Positions 8,706-16,717 of a stretch of DNA of 40,113 bases are shown one piece after another. Every line of letters begins with the position of its first letter. The first letter of the stretch is position 1. The position numbers were made by a program, and so were the translations under genes. The notes under the pieces were generated by a model, which was given only the letters and a program-made list of their open reading frames with translations, was not told the origin of the DNA and made no database searches. This DNA comes from Deltaproteobacteria bacterium (GTDB lineage: Bacteria; Desulfobacterota; Binatia; DP-6): contig VBKG01000162.1 in NCBI GenBank assembly GCA_005879585.1, positions 1 through 40,113 of the forward strand, written 5' to 3'.

Positions 8706-9425
8706 CTACCGTGCGCGGAGCGCGGCCAGCATGGTGCGCGCGTTCTCGGCGGGCGCCTTGCCGTCGAACACCGCGCTCCCCGTGACGACCAGGTCGACGC
8801 CGCTCCCGGCGAGCGTTCCGACGTTCTCGCGCGTGATCCCGCCGTCGACGCCGAGGAGGATGCGCCGTCCCGCCCGCACGAGCAGGCGGCGCACGTCCGC
8901 GATCCGTCCCATGGTCGCCGGGAGGAACTTCTGGCCTCCCCAGCCGGGGTTGATGGCGAGCAGATGCACGAGGTCGAGCTCGTCGAGCAGCGGCTCGAGG
9001 ACCGCGATCGGCGTCCCGGGGTTCAGCGCGACGCCGCGGACGATGCCGCGCGCCGGGTCGTTGGCGTTCTCCATCGTGCCGAGGCGTTGGAGGACGCGGT
9101 GGATATGCGTGCACGACTCGGCGTGCACGGTCACGACGTCGGCGCCGCCGGCCACGTAGTCGCCGAGCTTCTCGAGCGGCTCGTCGATCATCAGGTGGAC
9201 GTCCTTCAGGAGCGGCGTGCGCACGGCCTTCACGAGCGGCGGGCCGAACGTCATCATCGGCGTGAAGCAGCCGTCCATGACGTCGAAGTGGAGCAGGGCG
9301 ACGCCGGTGCCGTCGAGGCGGGCGAGGTCCGCCCCGAGCGCCATCAGGTCCGCCGTCAGGATGCCGACGCTGATCGTCGGCGCGAGGCTCGCTAGCCGCG
9401 CAACGAGGCTAGGAGATTGACCCAA
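8706..9425 (-). CDS. rpe: ribulose-phosphate 3-epimerase family protein
   Basis: A 239-residue TIM-barrel epimerase interconverting ribulose-5-phosphate and xylulose-5-phosphate or a related sugar phosphate. Visible motifs are HFDVMDG (metal His46, catalytic Asp48), DVHLMI (His77), VALNPGTP, INPGWGGQKF and LGVDGGI carrying the second catalytic Asp. The canonical DGHFVPN is changed to DGCFTPM, so the conserved His and Asn of that loop are Cys and Met; substrate specificity may differ from housekeeping Rpe. The only usable start is TTG at 9425 without a clear ribosome binding site, and the N-terminus is about 10 residues longer than usual. It lies between the lsrF-like gene and the aldolase/SDR fusion on the same strand. 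Confidence 0.88.
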   Translation of the reverse strand: MGQSPSLVARLASLAPTISVGILTADLMALGADLARLDGTGVALLHFDVMDGCFTPMMTFGPPLVKAVRTPLLKDVHLMIDEPLEKLGDYVAGGADVVTVHAESCTHIHRVLQRLGTMENANDPARGIVRGVALNPGTPIAVLEPLLDELDLVHLLAINPGWGGQKFLPATMGRIADVRRLLVRAGRRILLGVDGGITRENVGTLAGSGVDLVVTGSAVFDGKAPAENARTMLAALRAR

Positions 9426-9436
9426 GCTGAAATACT

Positions 9437-9615
9437 CCGCGCGCGAAGCGCGCGGCCGAGCGGAGCGAGCTGGGGAGTGGGCCCCGTCGGGCTCTGCCCG
9501 ACGGGCGAGGGGACAGGGTCCCCTCGTGATTCAGACCGCGGCCGAGCGTGAGCGAGCGGGGAGTGGAGCCCGACGGGCTTTGCCCGGCGGGCGGCGAGGG
9601 GCGGGACGCCCCTCG
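9437..9615. repeat. cluster of five GC hairpins in two degenerate tandem units
   Basis: The 195-base gap between the lsrF-like gene and rpe contains consecutive perfect or near-perfect hairpins with 3-base loops: 9437-9455 (8-bp stem), 9483-9505 (10 bp), 9506-9526 (9 bp), 9568-9592 (11 bp, one mismatch) and 9595-9615 (9 bp). They form two diverged copies of a unit of about 90 bp, marked by GAGCGAGC and GGGAGTGG. No gene is seen here. The last hairpins lie 5 bases past the lsrF stop, so they may protect that mRNA end or attenuate read-through into rpe. Confidence 0.85.
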
Positions 9616-9620
9616 CTGAT

Positions 9621-10526
9621 CTACACGGCGACGCGCCGGCCACGTTGCTCGTCGCGCCGCAGCGTCTGGTAGAGGTCGTACGCCTGCTCGGGCTTCATGA
9701 GCTGGTGGACGACCGCGCCGACCGCCTGGATCATCGCGACGGGCGCCTCGGACTGGAAGATGTTGCGGCCCATGTCCACGCCGGCCGCACCCTCGGAGAC
9801 CGCGCGGTACGCCATCGTGAGTGCGTCGCGCTCCGCGAGCTTCTTTCCGCCCGCCATCACGATCGGTACGGGGCACGACGCGGTCACCGTCTCGAAGCCT
9901 TCCTCGACGTAATACGTCTTCACGAAGTGCGCGCCGAGCTCGGCGCAGATGCGCGTCGCCAGGCGGAAGTACCGGGCGTCACGCGTCATGTTCTTGCCGA
10001 CGGCCGTCACCCCCAGGGTGGGAATGCCGGCCCGGATGCCCTGGTCCACCAGCCGGGTCATGTTGTGCACGGATTGCGTCTCGAACTCGCCTCCGATGAA
10101 CACCTGGACCGCCATCGCGGCGACGTTCAGACGGGCCGCATCGTCGACGTCGATCGCGAGTTGCTCGTTCGAGAGCTCCTTCAGGATGCTCGGGCCGCCG
10201 CTCGCGCGCAGCACCACGCCGTTCGCGAATGCCGCCGGCACCGTGGTGCGCAGGATGCCGCGCGTGCACATGAGGGCGGTGGCGTGCGGCAGGAGCGGGA
10301 CGATGTTGACGTCGACGCGCTCGAGGCCGGCGGTGGGACCCTGGAAGTACCCATGGTCGATGGCCAGCATGACGGTGCGTCCCGACGCCGGGTTGAAGAC
10401 GCGAGCGAGCCGGTTCTGCATGCCCCAGTCGAGCGCGCCGGCGCCCTTCAGGAAAAAGGGCTCGTGCTTCGCCGGTACGTCCAGGTGGTAGTTCTTCGTG
10501 TCCTTCAGATCGTCGACGTCGGGCAC
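9621..10526 (-). CDS. lsrF: LsrF-type class I aldolase/thiolase
   Basis: A 301-residue TIM barrel closely matching E. coli LsrF along its length: [25 protein letters not shown] (about 52-65), [31 protein letters not shown] with Lys203 at the Schiff-base position, [11 protein letters not shown] and [11 protein letters not shown]. In E. coli, LsrF transfers an acetyl group from 3-hydroxy-2,4-pentadione-5-phosphate to CoA in autoinducer-2 breakdown. Here no lsrK, lsrG, lsrR or Lsr transporter is adjacent, so a different phosphorylated sugar or diketone is equally possible. GTG start with AAGGAG 7 bases upstream (10534-10539). First gene of a three-gene minus-strand operon, separated from rpe by a hairpin cluster. 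Confidence 0.9.
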   Translation of the reverse strand: MPDVDDLKDTKNYHLDVPAKHEPFFLKGAGALDWGMQNRLARVFNPASGRTVMLAIDHGYFQGPTAGLERVDVNIVPLLPHATALMCTRGILRTTVPAAFANGVVLRASGGPSILKELSNEQLAIDVDDAARLNVAAMAVQVFIGGEFETQSVHNMTRLVDQGIRAGIPTLGVTAVGKNMTRDARYFRLATRICAELGAHFVKTYYVEEGFETVTASCPVPIVMAGGKKLAERDALTMAYRAVSEGAAGVDMGRNIFQSEAPVAMIQAVGAVVHQLMKPEQAYDLYQTLRRDEQRGRRVAV

Positions 10527-10585
10527 CTTGTCTCTCCTTCGCGCGTGAGCGCTTCGCGTGCCGGTGACGATCTCAAAAAACGCGC

Positions 10586-10607
10586 GCGGCCGTCAAGCAG
10601 CGGCCGC
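10586..10607 (-). promoter_or_regulatory. inverted repeat overlapping a candidate promoter for the lsrF operon
   Basis: GCGGCCG (10586-10592) and CGGCCGC (10601-10607) form a 7-bp inverted repeat with an 8-base gap. The gap contains the minus-strand hexamer TTGACG (10591-10596, edge shared with the arm), a plausible -35 box about 65 bases upstream of the GTG at 10526. The overlap would suit a repressor site. The matching -10 region is poor. Confidence 0.3.
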
Positions 10608-10654
10608 AAAGCGTGGCAGCGCGCCGACGCTTGGTGTACGGACTTCCCCCAACG

Positions 10655-11332
10655 ATGATCGCGCTCGCGGACGTGCACAAGGTGTTCCGCCAGGGCGAGA
10701 CCGAGGTGCGCGCGCTCGCCGGCGTGTCGCTCGACATCGCCGCGGGCGAGTTCGTGGCCGTGCGCGGTCCGAGCGGCTCGGGCAAGAGTACGCTGCTCCA
10801 CCTGATCGGCGGCCTCGACCTGCCGAGCGGCGGCGAGATCCGGATCGACGGCGCGCTGCTCTCCGATCTCAGCGACGACGAGCTGACGATCTTCCGCCGC
10901 CGGAAGATCGGCGTCGTCTTCCAGTTCTTCAACCTGCTGCCCACGCTGTCGGCCGAGGAGAACGTCGCGCTGCCGCTGCTGCTCGACGGCATCCGCGCGC
11001 GCGCCGCCCGGTCCCGCGCCGCCGCCGCGCTCGAGCGGGTCGGGCTGGCGCACCGCGGGCGCCACCGGCCCGACCAGCTCTCCGGCGGCGAGATGCAGCG
11101 CGCGGCCGTCGCCCGTGCGCTCGTGATCGAGCCCCGGCTCATCCTCGCCGACGAGCCGACCGGGAACCTCGACACGGCCACGGGCGAGCAGGTGCTGTCG
11201 CTGATCCGCGCCGCGAACGCCGAGCGTGGCTGCACCGTCGTCCTCGTGACGCACGATCCCCGCGCGGCCGCGTACGGAACGCGGACCGTTACGCTGAAGG
11301 ACGGGGTGGTCGTCGCGACGCCGAGTGGCTGA
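10655..11332 (+). CDS. ABC transporter ATP-binding protein, LolD/MacB type
   Basis: A 225-residue ATPase of the MacB/LolD/FtsE class, which powers lipoprotein release, macrolide export or similar mechanotransmission systems. Walker [10 protein letters not shown] (about 36-44), Q-loop [17 protein letters not shown], signature [15 protein letters not shown], Walker [13 protein letters not shown] and switch LVTHD are all intact. I chose ATG at 10655, giving the standard start [10 protein letters not shown]; an earlier in-frame start at 10613 adds unrelated residues. No FtsX-like permease or membrane-fusion protein flanks it: the next gene is convergent 3 bases away. The partner must be encoded elsewhere. 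Product class is certain, transported substrate unknown. Confidence 0.9.
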   Translation: MIALADVHKVFRQGETEVRALAGVSLDIAAGEFVAVRGPSGSGKSTLLHLIGGLDLPSGGEIRIDGALLSDLSDDELTIFRRRKIGVVFQFFNLLPTLSAEENVALPLLLDGIRARAARSRAAAALERVGLAHRGRHRPDQLSGGEMQRAAVARALVIEPRLILADEPTGNLDTATGEQVLSLIRAANAERGCTVVLVTHDPRAAAYGTRTVTLKDGVVVATPSG

Positions 11333-11335
11333 ACG

Positions 11336-12424
11336 TCACCAGCCGGCGAGGTCCGCGGCGCGCAGGCGGTGGAGCTCGGCGTCGCCGAGGAACGCGCGGT
11401 CGAAGACGGCGCGGCGGAACCATAGGTGGAGGTCGTACTCCCAGGTAAAGCCGATGCCGCCGTGCAGCTCGGTGGCGACGCGCGCCGCGCGGTCGTAGAG
11501 GTCGGTCAGGTGTGCCTTGGCGAGCGCGGCATGACGCTCGAGGCGCTCCGGGATGTGGTCGTAGGCGTGCGCCGCGTACCACCAGAGCGACAACGCGGGC
11601 TCGAGCTCCGTGGCGAGGTCGGCGAGCTGGTGCTTGACGCCCTGGAAGCCGCCGATGGGCTGACCGAACTGCTCGCGCGTGAGCGCGTACTCGACCGTCA
11701 TGTCGAGGCAGCGCCGCGCGCCGCCGTAGGCGTCGGCGGCGAGGAGCACGAGCCCCGCGTCGCGCGCCCGGTCGATGGCGCGCCGGCCACCGGCGACGAC
11801 GACGCCGGGCGCGTCGCCGAGCGTGACGGCAGCCACCCGCCGCGTCATGTCCGTGCCGCGGAGCGCAGCCACCTCGAGGCCGGGCGCGCCCCGCTCGACG
11901 AGCCAGAGACCGGGCCCGTCGCCGTCCTGGGCGGCGACGAGGATCGCGTCGGCGACCGCCGCTGCCGGCACGAGGAGCTTCCGGCCGGTGAGCCGGCCGT
12001 CGCGGGCGCGGGTGGTGAGCGCGGCCGCGTCCCACACGCCGCCCTCCTCGCCGAGGGCCACCGTCACGATCGCCCGTCCGGACGCGACGGCGGGGAGCCA
12101 GCGTGCCTTCGCGTCGCTGTCCTCGCTCGCGAGAAGCGCCGCCGACGCCATCGCGCAGCCGAGGAACGGCCCCGGCGTGCATGCCCGGCCGAGCTCCTCG
12201 GCGGCGAGTGCCAGGTCGAGCAGCTCGAGCCCCGCGCCGCCGTGCGGCGTCGGGATGGCGAGCCCCGGGACGCCGAGGTCGGCGAGCCCCTGCCATAGCG
12301 CCGCGTCGTGTCCGCTCTCGCTCTCCATGATCGCGCGGACGCGCGTCGTCGGGCACTCGCTGCCGAGGTAGCGCCGGATCGTCTCCTTCAGGAGAACCTG
12401 GTCTTCCGAGAGGCCGAAGTCCAT
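11336..12424 (-). CDS. acyl-CoA dehydrogenase, small subunit of a probable heteromeric pair
   Basis: A 362-residue flavin-dependent acyl-CoA dehydrogenase homologue starting [20 protein letters not shown]. The helical N-terminal domain ([20 protein letters not shown]) and C-terminal domain ([41 protein letters not shown]) are well kept. The middle domain lacks the usual PGxGSD flavin/substrate motif; in its place stands GEEGGVWDA. Such subunits typically pair with a second subunit that has the motif, as in the actinobacterial alpha2beta2 enzymes of steroid side-chain oxidation. The upstream gene is exactly such a partner, 11 bases away. ATG at 12424 was chosen over an earlier start that adds only arginine-rich sequence inside the neighbour's 3' end. 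Confidence 0.9.
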   Translation of the reverse strand: MDFGLSEDQVLLKETIRRYLGSECPTTRVRAIMESESGHDAALWQGLADLGVPGLAIPTPHGGAGLELLDLALAAEELGRACTPGPFLGCAMASAALLASEDSDAKARWLPAVASGRAIVTVALGEEGGVWDAAALTTRARDGRLTGRKLLVPAAAVADAILVAAQDGDGPGLWLVERGAPGLEVAALRGTDMTRRVAAVTLGDAPGVVVAGGRRAIDRARDAGLVLLAADAYGGARRCLDMTVEYALTREQFGQPIGGFQGVKHQLADLATELEPALSLWWYAAHAYDHIPERLERHAALAKAHLTDLYDRAARVATELHGGIGFTWEYDLHLWFRRAVFDRAFLGDAELHRLRAADLAGW

Positions 12425-12435
12425 GTGCCGCTCGC

Positions 12436-13647
12436 CTATTTGCGGGCGTCGCGTGGCAGGCCGAGGCCGCGCTCCGCGATGATGTTGCGCTGGATGTTGG
12501 CGGCGCCGCCCGCGATCAGCACGCCGAGCGACCACATGTACGCGAGGCCGAACATGCCCATGGCGGGTGCGTTCGGCTCACCTGGCGCGAGGAGCCCGCG
12601 GTCGCCGACGACATCCATGGCCAGCTTCGCGATGTCGTAGCCGAGCGTCGTCGAGTAGAGCTTGGTGACCATGCCGCCGAGCCCGTGGTCGTTCCCGCGC
12701 GCGCTCAGCGTCAGGAGACGGTAGCCGTGGTACTCCGCCGCGACGAGCCGCGCCTCGAGCTCCGCCAGCCGGTTGCGGATGACCGGGTCCTGGATGACGG
12801 GGCGGCCGCCGCGCTCGACCGCCTGCGCGAGCATCACGAGGCCGTCGAACGTCCGCCGCGTGAGATGCGCGCCGCCGATCAACGCCCGCTCGTGCTTGAG
12901 CGTCGACCGGCTGACCACCCATCCCTGGCCGCGCCGGCCGACGATGTTGTCCGCCGGTACGCGCGCGTTCTCGAGGAAGACCTCGTTGAAGTCCGCGTCG
13001 CCCGTCATCTGCCGGAGCGGACGCACATCGATGCCCGGCGTGTTCATCTCGATCAGCAGGTAGCTGATCCCGTCGTGCTTCGCCTTCTCGGGCTCGGTCC
13101 GCACGAGCGCGAACATCCATTCGGCCTCGCGCGCGTTCGAGGTCCAGATCTTCTGCCCGTTCACCACCCAGTGGCCGTCGTCCAGCACGGCACGCGTCCG
13201 AAGTGACGCGAGGTCGCTGCCCGCACCCGGCTCGCTGTAGCCCTGACACCAGCGAATCGTGCCGAGCAGCGTGTCGCGGATGAAGCGCTCCTTCTGCGCC
13301 TCGGTGCCATGCTCGAGCAGCGTCGGCACGAGCATGCTCGGGCCCTGACCCATGATCTCGAACGGGGCGCGGGCGCGGCGAAACTCCTCGGCGATGATCG
13401 TCGATTTGAGCGGGTCGCCCGGTTGCTCCGAGCCGCCGTAGCGCCGCGGGACGTGGCGGTAGAGATAGCCGCGCTCGATGGCGAGCAGGCGGAACGCGGT
13501 GGCGCGGGCGTCGGTCCGGACGTGGGCGCCGGTCAGGTCGGCGATGCTGTCCGCCGCGCCCGACGGCGCCTCGTTCCAGTGCTCGCCGAGGAAGCGACGG
13601 ACCTCGGTGCGGAAGCGTTCGTACTCTGCGCTGTAGGCGAGGTTCAC
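12436..13647 (-). CDS. acyl-CoA dehydrogenase, large subunit of a probable heteromeric pair
   Basis: A 403-residue acyl-CoA dehydrogenase. It has QGYSEPGAGSDLASLRTRAV (flavin and substrate contact), WVVNGQKIWTSNA, EVFLENARVPADNIVG, GWVVSRSTLKHER and a C-terminal GGAANIQRNIIAERGLGLPR. It introduces the alpha-beta double bond into an acyl-CoA, probably together with the downstream 362-residue subunit. The GTG start at 13647 is supported by AAGGAGGG (13654-13661) 6 bases upstream. The substrate cannot be read from the sequence; the two-subunit arrangement favours bulky acyl chains such as steroid or terpenoid side chains over simple fatty acids, by analogy with FadE28-FadE29 systems. Confidence 0.93.
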   Translation of the reverse strand: MNLAYSAEYERFRTEVRRFLGEHWNEAPSGAADSIADLTGAHVRTDARATAFRLLAIERGYLYRHVPRRYGGSEQPGDPLKSTIIAEEFRRARAPFEIMGQGPSMLVPTLLEHGTEAQKERFIRDTLLGTIRWCQGYSEPGAGSDLASLRTRAVLDDGHWVVNGQKIWTSNAREAEWMFALVRTEPEKAKHDGISYLLIEMNTPGIDVRPLRQMTGDADFNEVFLENARVPADNIVGRRGQGWVVSRSTLKHERALIGGAHLTRRTFDGLVMLAQAVERGGRPVIQDPVIRNRLAELEARLVAAEYHGYRLLTLSARGNDHGLGGMVTKLYSTTLGYDIAKLAMDVVGDRGLLAPGEPNAPAMGMFGLAYMWSLGVLIAGGAANIQRNIIAERGLGLPRDARK

Positions 13648-13717
13648 GGAGAACCCTCCTTCCCTCCGGATCGCTTACCAGGATCCGGAGCGCCGAGACA
13701 AACGCGCGCGCGAGGAC

Positions 13718-13933
13718 TCAGCCGAGCAGCGCACTCGCCACGAAGCGAACGGTCGCCATCGAGCCGTTCAGCAGGTCGGCGAGGACGTCGACGAGGATCG
13801 AGCGCACGGCAACGTCGCGGCCGAGGCGCTCGAGGAGGTCCGCGCTGTCGCGCAGCCCCTGGACCATCGCGTCGAACTGATCGATCTGGCTCTGCGGCGG
13901 GCCTGGATGCGGCCTGCGCACGACTTCCTGCAT
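13718..13933 (-). CDS. small hypothetical protein upstream of the acyl-CoA dehydrogenase pair
   Basis: A 71-residue open frame with ATG at 13933 and a weak GAGG 10 bases upstream. After a proline-rich N-terminus the sequence is amphipathic helical (FDAMVQGLRDSADLLERLGR, then ILVDVLADLLNGSMATVRFV), unlike the arginine/proline-rich noise of the other frames here, so I think it is real. It is on the same strand as the dehydrogenase pair, 70 bases upstream, and may be cotranscribed. No family recognised; no signal peptide or convincing membrane segment. Confidence 0.5.
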   Translation of the reverse strand: MQEVVRRPHPGPPQSQIDQFDAMVQGLRDSADLLERLGRDVAVRSILVDVLADLLNGSMATVRFVASALLG

Positions 13934-14035
13934 GACAGTTTTGCCTCATAGCCCCGTGCGCCGACGCTGACAAGCCGGGGCCGGAAAAAAACTCGAGTGG
14001 ACGCGCCGTGACCGTGTGCTACGAGTCGAGCGACG

Positions 14036-16384
14036 ATGCGGACCGTCCGTCGCGTGCTGGCGATCGTCGCTGTGCCGATCGTCGTGATCGCCGCCGTCGC
14101 GCTCGTGCGGCTCGACGGCCGGGTCCGCGCGTATCTCGCGGGTCCCGCGCTCGGCGCCGTGCGCATCTATGCGGCGCCCACCATGCTGCGGCGCGACGCG
14201 CCGGTGCCGGGAGGTTCGCTCGCGCGGAAGCTCGCCCGTCTCGGATACCGCCAGGCCGAGGGCGGCACGCTGGCGCCGGGTACGTATCGAATGGCGGGCG
14301 GCGCCGTCGAGCTCACCACGCGTTCCTCGCCGGCGCCGTGGGGCGCGGCGTCGCGCGCGGCGCGCATCGCCGTGCAGGGGCGCCGCGTCAGCGACATCCG
14401 CTCCGCCGACGGCGCACCGCTCGATGCGCTCGAGCTCGAGCCCGAGGTGCTCGCGACGCTCGGCCAGAGCGGCGGAGCGCTCGACGCTGGCGCGGACCCG
14501 GCGCCGCCCGCGTGCCGCGCCGCCGTCCTCGCCGCCGAGGACCGGCGCTTCTTCCGCCACCCCGGCATCGATCCGACCGCGGTCGCGCGCGCGCTGCTGA
14601 CGGACCTGCGCGCGGGCGGGCGACGACAGGGTGGCAGCACGCTCTCGCAGCAGCTCGCCAAGAACGTGTTCCTGACGCCGCGCCGCACGCTCAGCCGGAA
14701 GGTGCGCGAGGCGATGCTCGCCCTGCTGCTCGAAGCGCACGCATCCAAAGAGGAGATCCTCCGCCGCTACCTGGCATCGGTCTACCTCGGCGAGGACGGC
14801 GCGGTCCCGATCCATGGGTTCGCCGAGGCGGCGGAAGCGTACTTTGCGAAACCGCTCGGCGACCTCGGCCCGGCGGAGTGCGCGCTGCTCGCCGGCATCA
14901 TCCGCTCGCCGAACGGGCTCTCGCCGCGCCAGCACGGCGCCGCCGCCGTCGCGCGGCGCAACCGCGTGGTCACGGCGATGGTCGAGGACGGCGCACTCGA
15001 CGAGGCGACGGGTGCCCGGGCGCGTGCCGAGCCGCTGCGCCTGGCGGCGCCGCGGGTGCGCCCGGTGGGTGCGCTGTACGTCGCCGACGAGGTGGCGCGC
15101 GAGATCAGCCATCTGCTGCCGCCCGACGCCGCTCGCGCGCCGGGTCTCGCGGTGTTCACGGCGATCGACCCCGACGCACAGCGCGAAGCCGAGCGCGCCG
15201 TTCGCCGTCGCCTCGACGGGTTCGACCGGATTCGCCCGCCGCGCCGGCGCGACACGCGGCGTCTGCAGGCCGCGCTGCTCGCGATCGATCCGGCGAGCGG
15301 CCGCATCCAGGCGCTCGTCGGCGGGCGGGACTACGGCTCGAGCCCGCTCGACCGCGCGGTGCGGGCCCGTCGCCAGCCCGGGTCGGCGTTCAAGCCGTTC
15401 GTCTACCTGGCCGCGCTCGACCCGGCCCGCAACCACAACGGCGGCGTCCGCACGGTGGTCTCGCCGCTCGACGACGTGCCGCTCGCGGTGCCGGCCGGCG
15501 CCCGCATGTGGCGGCCCGTCAACTACGACGGAGTCTTCCACGGCAGCGTGCCCGTCGAGGATGCGCTCGCCGAGTCGATGAACGCCGCGACGGCGCGTCT
15601 CGCGCTCGACGTCGGCCTCGACACGGTCGTCGCAGCTGCGGGCGACGTCGGCATTCCGGGCCCGCTGCCGGCCGTCCCGGCGCTGGCGCTCGGCGTCGCG
15701 GAGACGTCCCTCCTCGACCTGACCGCGGCCTACGGTGTGTTCGCGACGGGCGGCATCAAGCGACCGCCGCAGCTCGTCGTCGGCATCACGTCGTCGGCGG
15801 GTGAGACGCTCTACGCGGCGCCCACCGAGGAGACGCGCGTTCTCGACCCGGGCGTCGCGTATCTCGTGACGCACCTCCTGGAGCGCGTGGTCGACGCGGG
15901 AACGGCACGAAGCGCCCGCCGCGCCGGCATCGACGGCACTGCGGCCGGCAAGACCGGAACGACGGACGACACGCGCGACGCCTGGTTCATCGGGTTCACG
16001 CCCGAGGTCGTGGTGGGGGTGTGGGTCGGGTTCGACGACGGCGCGCCGACCGGGTTCACCGGCGCGCAGGGGGCGCTTCCCATCTGGATCGACTTCGTGC
16101 GCGCCACTGCCGGCGCCGGCGCGGCGCGGCCGTTCCCGGTCCCCGACGACATCGTCTGGCGGGACGTCGATCCGTCGTCCGGACTGCTCGCGACAGCTGG
16201 CTGCCCGGAGTCGCGGCGCGAGCCCTTCCTCACCGGCACCGAGCCGCAGCGCGAGTGTGATCGACACCGCGGGGTCTGGACCGCCGTGGGCGACGGGCTG
16301 GGAGGTGCGCTCCGCGGCGGCGGGCGTGCGATCGAGTCGGGGGGGCGACGGCTGTTCGGCTGGATGGGCCGGCTCTTTCGCTGA
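14036..16384 (+). CDS. mrcB: bifunctional penicillin-binding protein, class A (PBP1B-like)
   Basis: Inner-membrane peptidoglycan synthase that polymerises lipid II and cross-links stem peptides. The 782-residue protein has one N-terminal membrane anchor (about 7-24), then a region resembling the UB2H domain of PBP1B (about 45-140). The GT51 glycosyltransferase follows, with catalytic Glu168 in AAEDRRFFRHPGIDP and RRQGGSTLSQQLAKN. The transpeptidase has SxxK at Ser450-Lys453 (PGSAFKPF), ESMNAATARLA and KTGTT at 639-643. All catalytic residues are present. After the transpeptidase, the C-terminus has CPESRREPF, a two-cysteine tail often seen in PBP1s. Monocistronic start; the helix-hairpin-helix gene follows 31 bases later. 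Confidence 0.95.
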   Translation: MRTVRRVLAIVAVPIVVIAAVALVRLDGRVRAYLAGPALGAVRIYAAPTMLRRDAPVPGGSLARKLARLGYRQAEGGTLAPGTYRMAGGAVELTTRSSPAPWGAASRAARIAVQGRRVSDIRSADGAPLDALELEPEVLATLGQSGGALDAGADPAPPACRAAVLAAEDRRFFRHPGIDPTAVARALLTDLRAGGRRQGGSTLSQQLAKNVFLTPRRTLSRKVREAMLALLLEAHASKEEILRRYLASVYLGEDGAVPIHGFAEAAEAYFAKPLGDLGPAECALLAGIIRSPNGLSPRQHGAAAVARRNRVVTAMVEDGALDEATGARARAEPLRLAAPRVRPVGALYVADEVAREISHLLPPDAARAPGLAVFTAIDPDAQREAERAVRRRLDGFDRIRPPRRRDTRRLQAALLAIDPASGRIQALVGGRDYGSSPLDRAVRARRQPGSAFKPFVYLAALDPARNHNGGVRTVVSPLDDVPLAVPAGARMWRPVNYDGVFHGSVPVEDALAESMNAATARLALDVGLDTVVAAAGDVGIPGPLPAVPALALGVAETSLLDLTAAYGVFATGGIKRPPQLVVGITSSAGETLYAAPTEETRVLDPGVAYLVTHLLERVVDAGTARSARRAGIDGTAAGKTGTTDDTRDAWFIGFTPEVVVGVWVGFDDGAPTGFTGAQGALPIWIDFVRATAGAGAARPFPVPDDIVWRDVDPSSGLLATAGCPESRREPFLTGTEPQRECDRHRGVWTAVGDGLGGALRGGGRAIESGGRRLFGWMGRLFR

Positions 16385-16415
16385 GCCGGGGCTGCGGGTA
16401 TAGGCTCCGGCGCTC

Positions 16416-16706
16416 ATGCCGAGTGGTCACGCGGTGCGGGCCGTCTGCCTCGTGGTCGCGCTCGTCGCGCCCGCGTGCGGGCTGCTGCACGGCCACCGTG
16501 AAACGCCGGCGCCGAATGTCGTCGACCTGAACGCCGGCTCCCGGCGCGCCATCGAAAATCTCCCCGGCGTCACGCCGAGCATGGCGCGCCGGATCGTCGA
16601 GGGCCGACCCTACGGAGACGCCCATGAGCTGGTGGACCGCCGGATCCTGACGGAGCGCGAGTTCGGGCGGATCGTCGACCGCGTGACGGTCCGCGGCCGG
16701 CCGTGA
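16416..16706 (+). CDS. secreted helix-hairpin-helix protein (ComEA-like domain)
   Basis: A 96-residue protein with an N-terminal signal (hydrophobic AVCLVVALVAPAC). The cysteine after APA could be a lipidation site, although Pro at -2 makes the lipobox poor. The mature part is one helix-hairpin-helix unit: VDLNAGSRRAIENLPGVTPS, MARRIVEGRPY, and the second hairpin HELVDRRILTEREFGRIVDR. The same fold occurs in ComEA, the periplasmic DNA receptor, and in many envelope-bound HhH proteins of unknown role. It lies between PBP1B and the antiporter, both on the same strand with short gaps. DNA binding is plausible but unproven. Confidence 0.8.
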   Translation: MPSGHAVRAVCLVVALVAPACGLLHGHRETPAPNVVDLNAGSRRAIENLPGVTPSMARRIVEGRPYGDAHELVDRRILTEREFGRIVDRVTVRGRP

Positions 16707-16717
16707 ACTGAGCCGCC

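Noticed and set aside
6178-9114. A very long antisense frame of 978 codons over the aldolase/SDR and rpe genes
   Set aside because: Arginine-, alanine- and glycine-rich product with no motif; it is a GC-content shadow of the recognised genes on the same strand in another frame, extended by the repeat array.
12424-12535. Longer N-terminus for the small acyl-CoA dehydrogenase subunit
   Set aside because: The extra residues overlap the 3' end of the large-subunit gene and have a noise-like Arg/Pro composition; the family start MDFGLSEDQ is at 12424.
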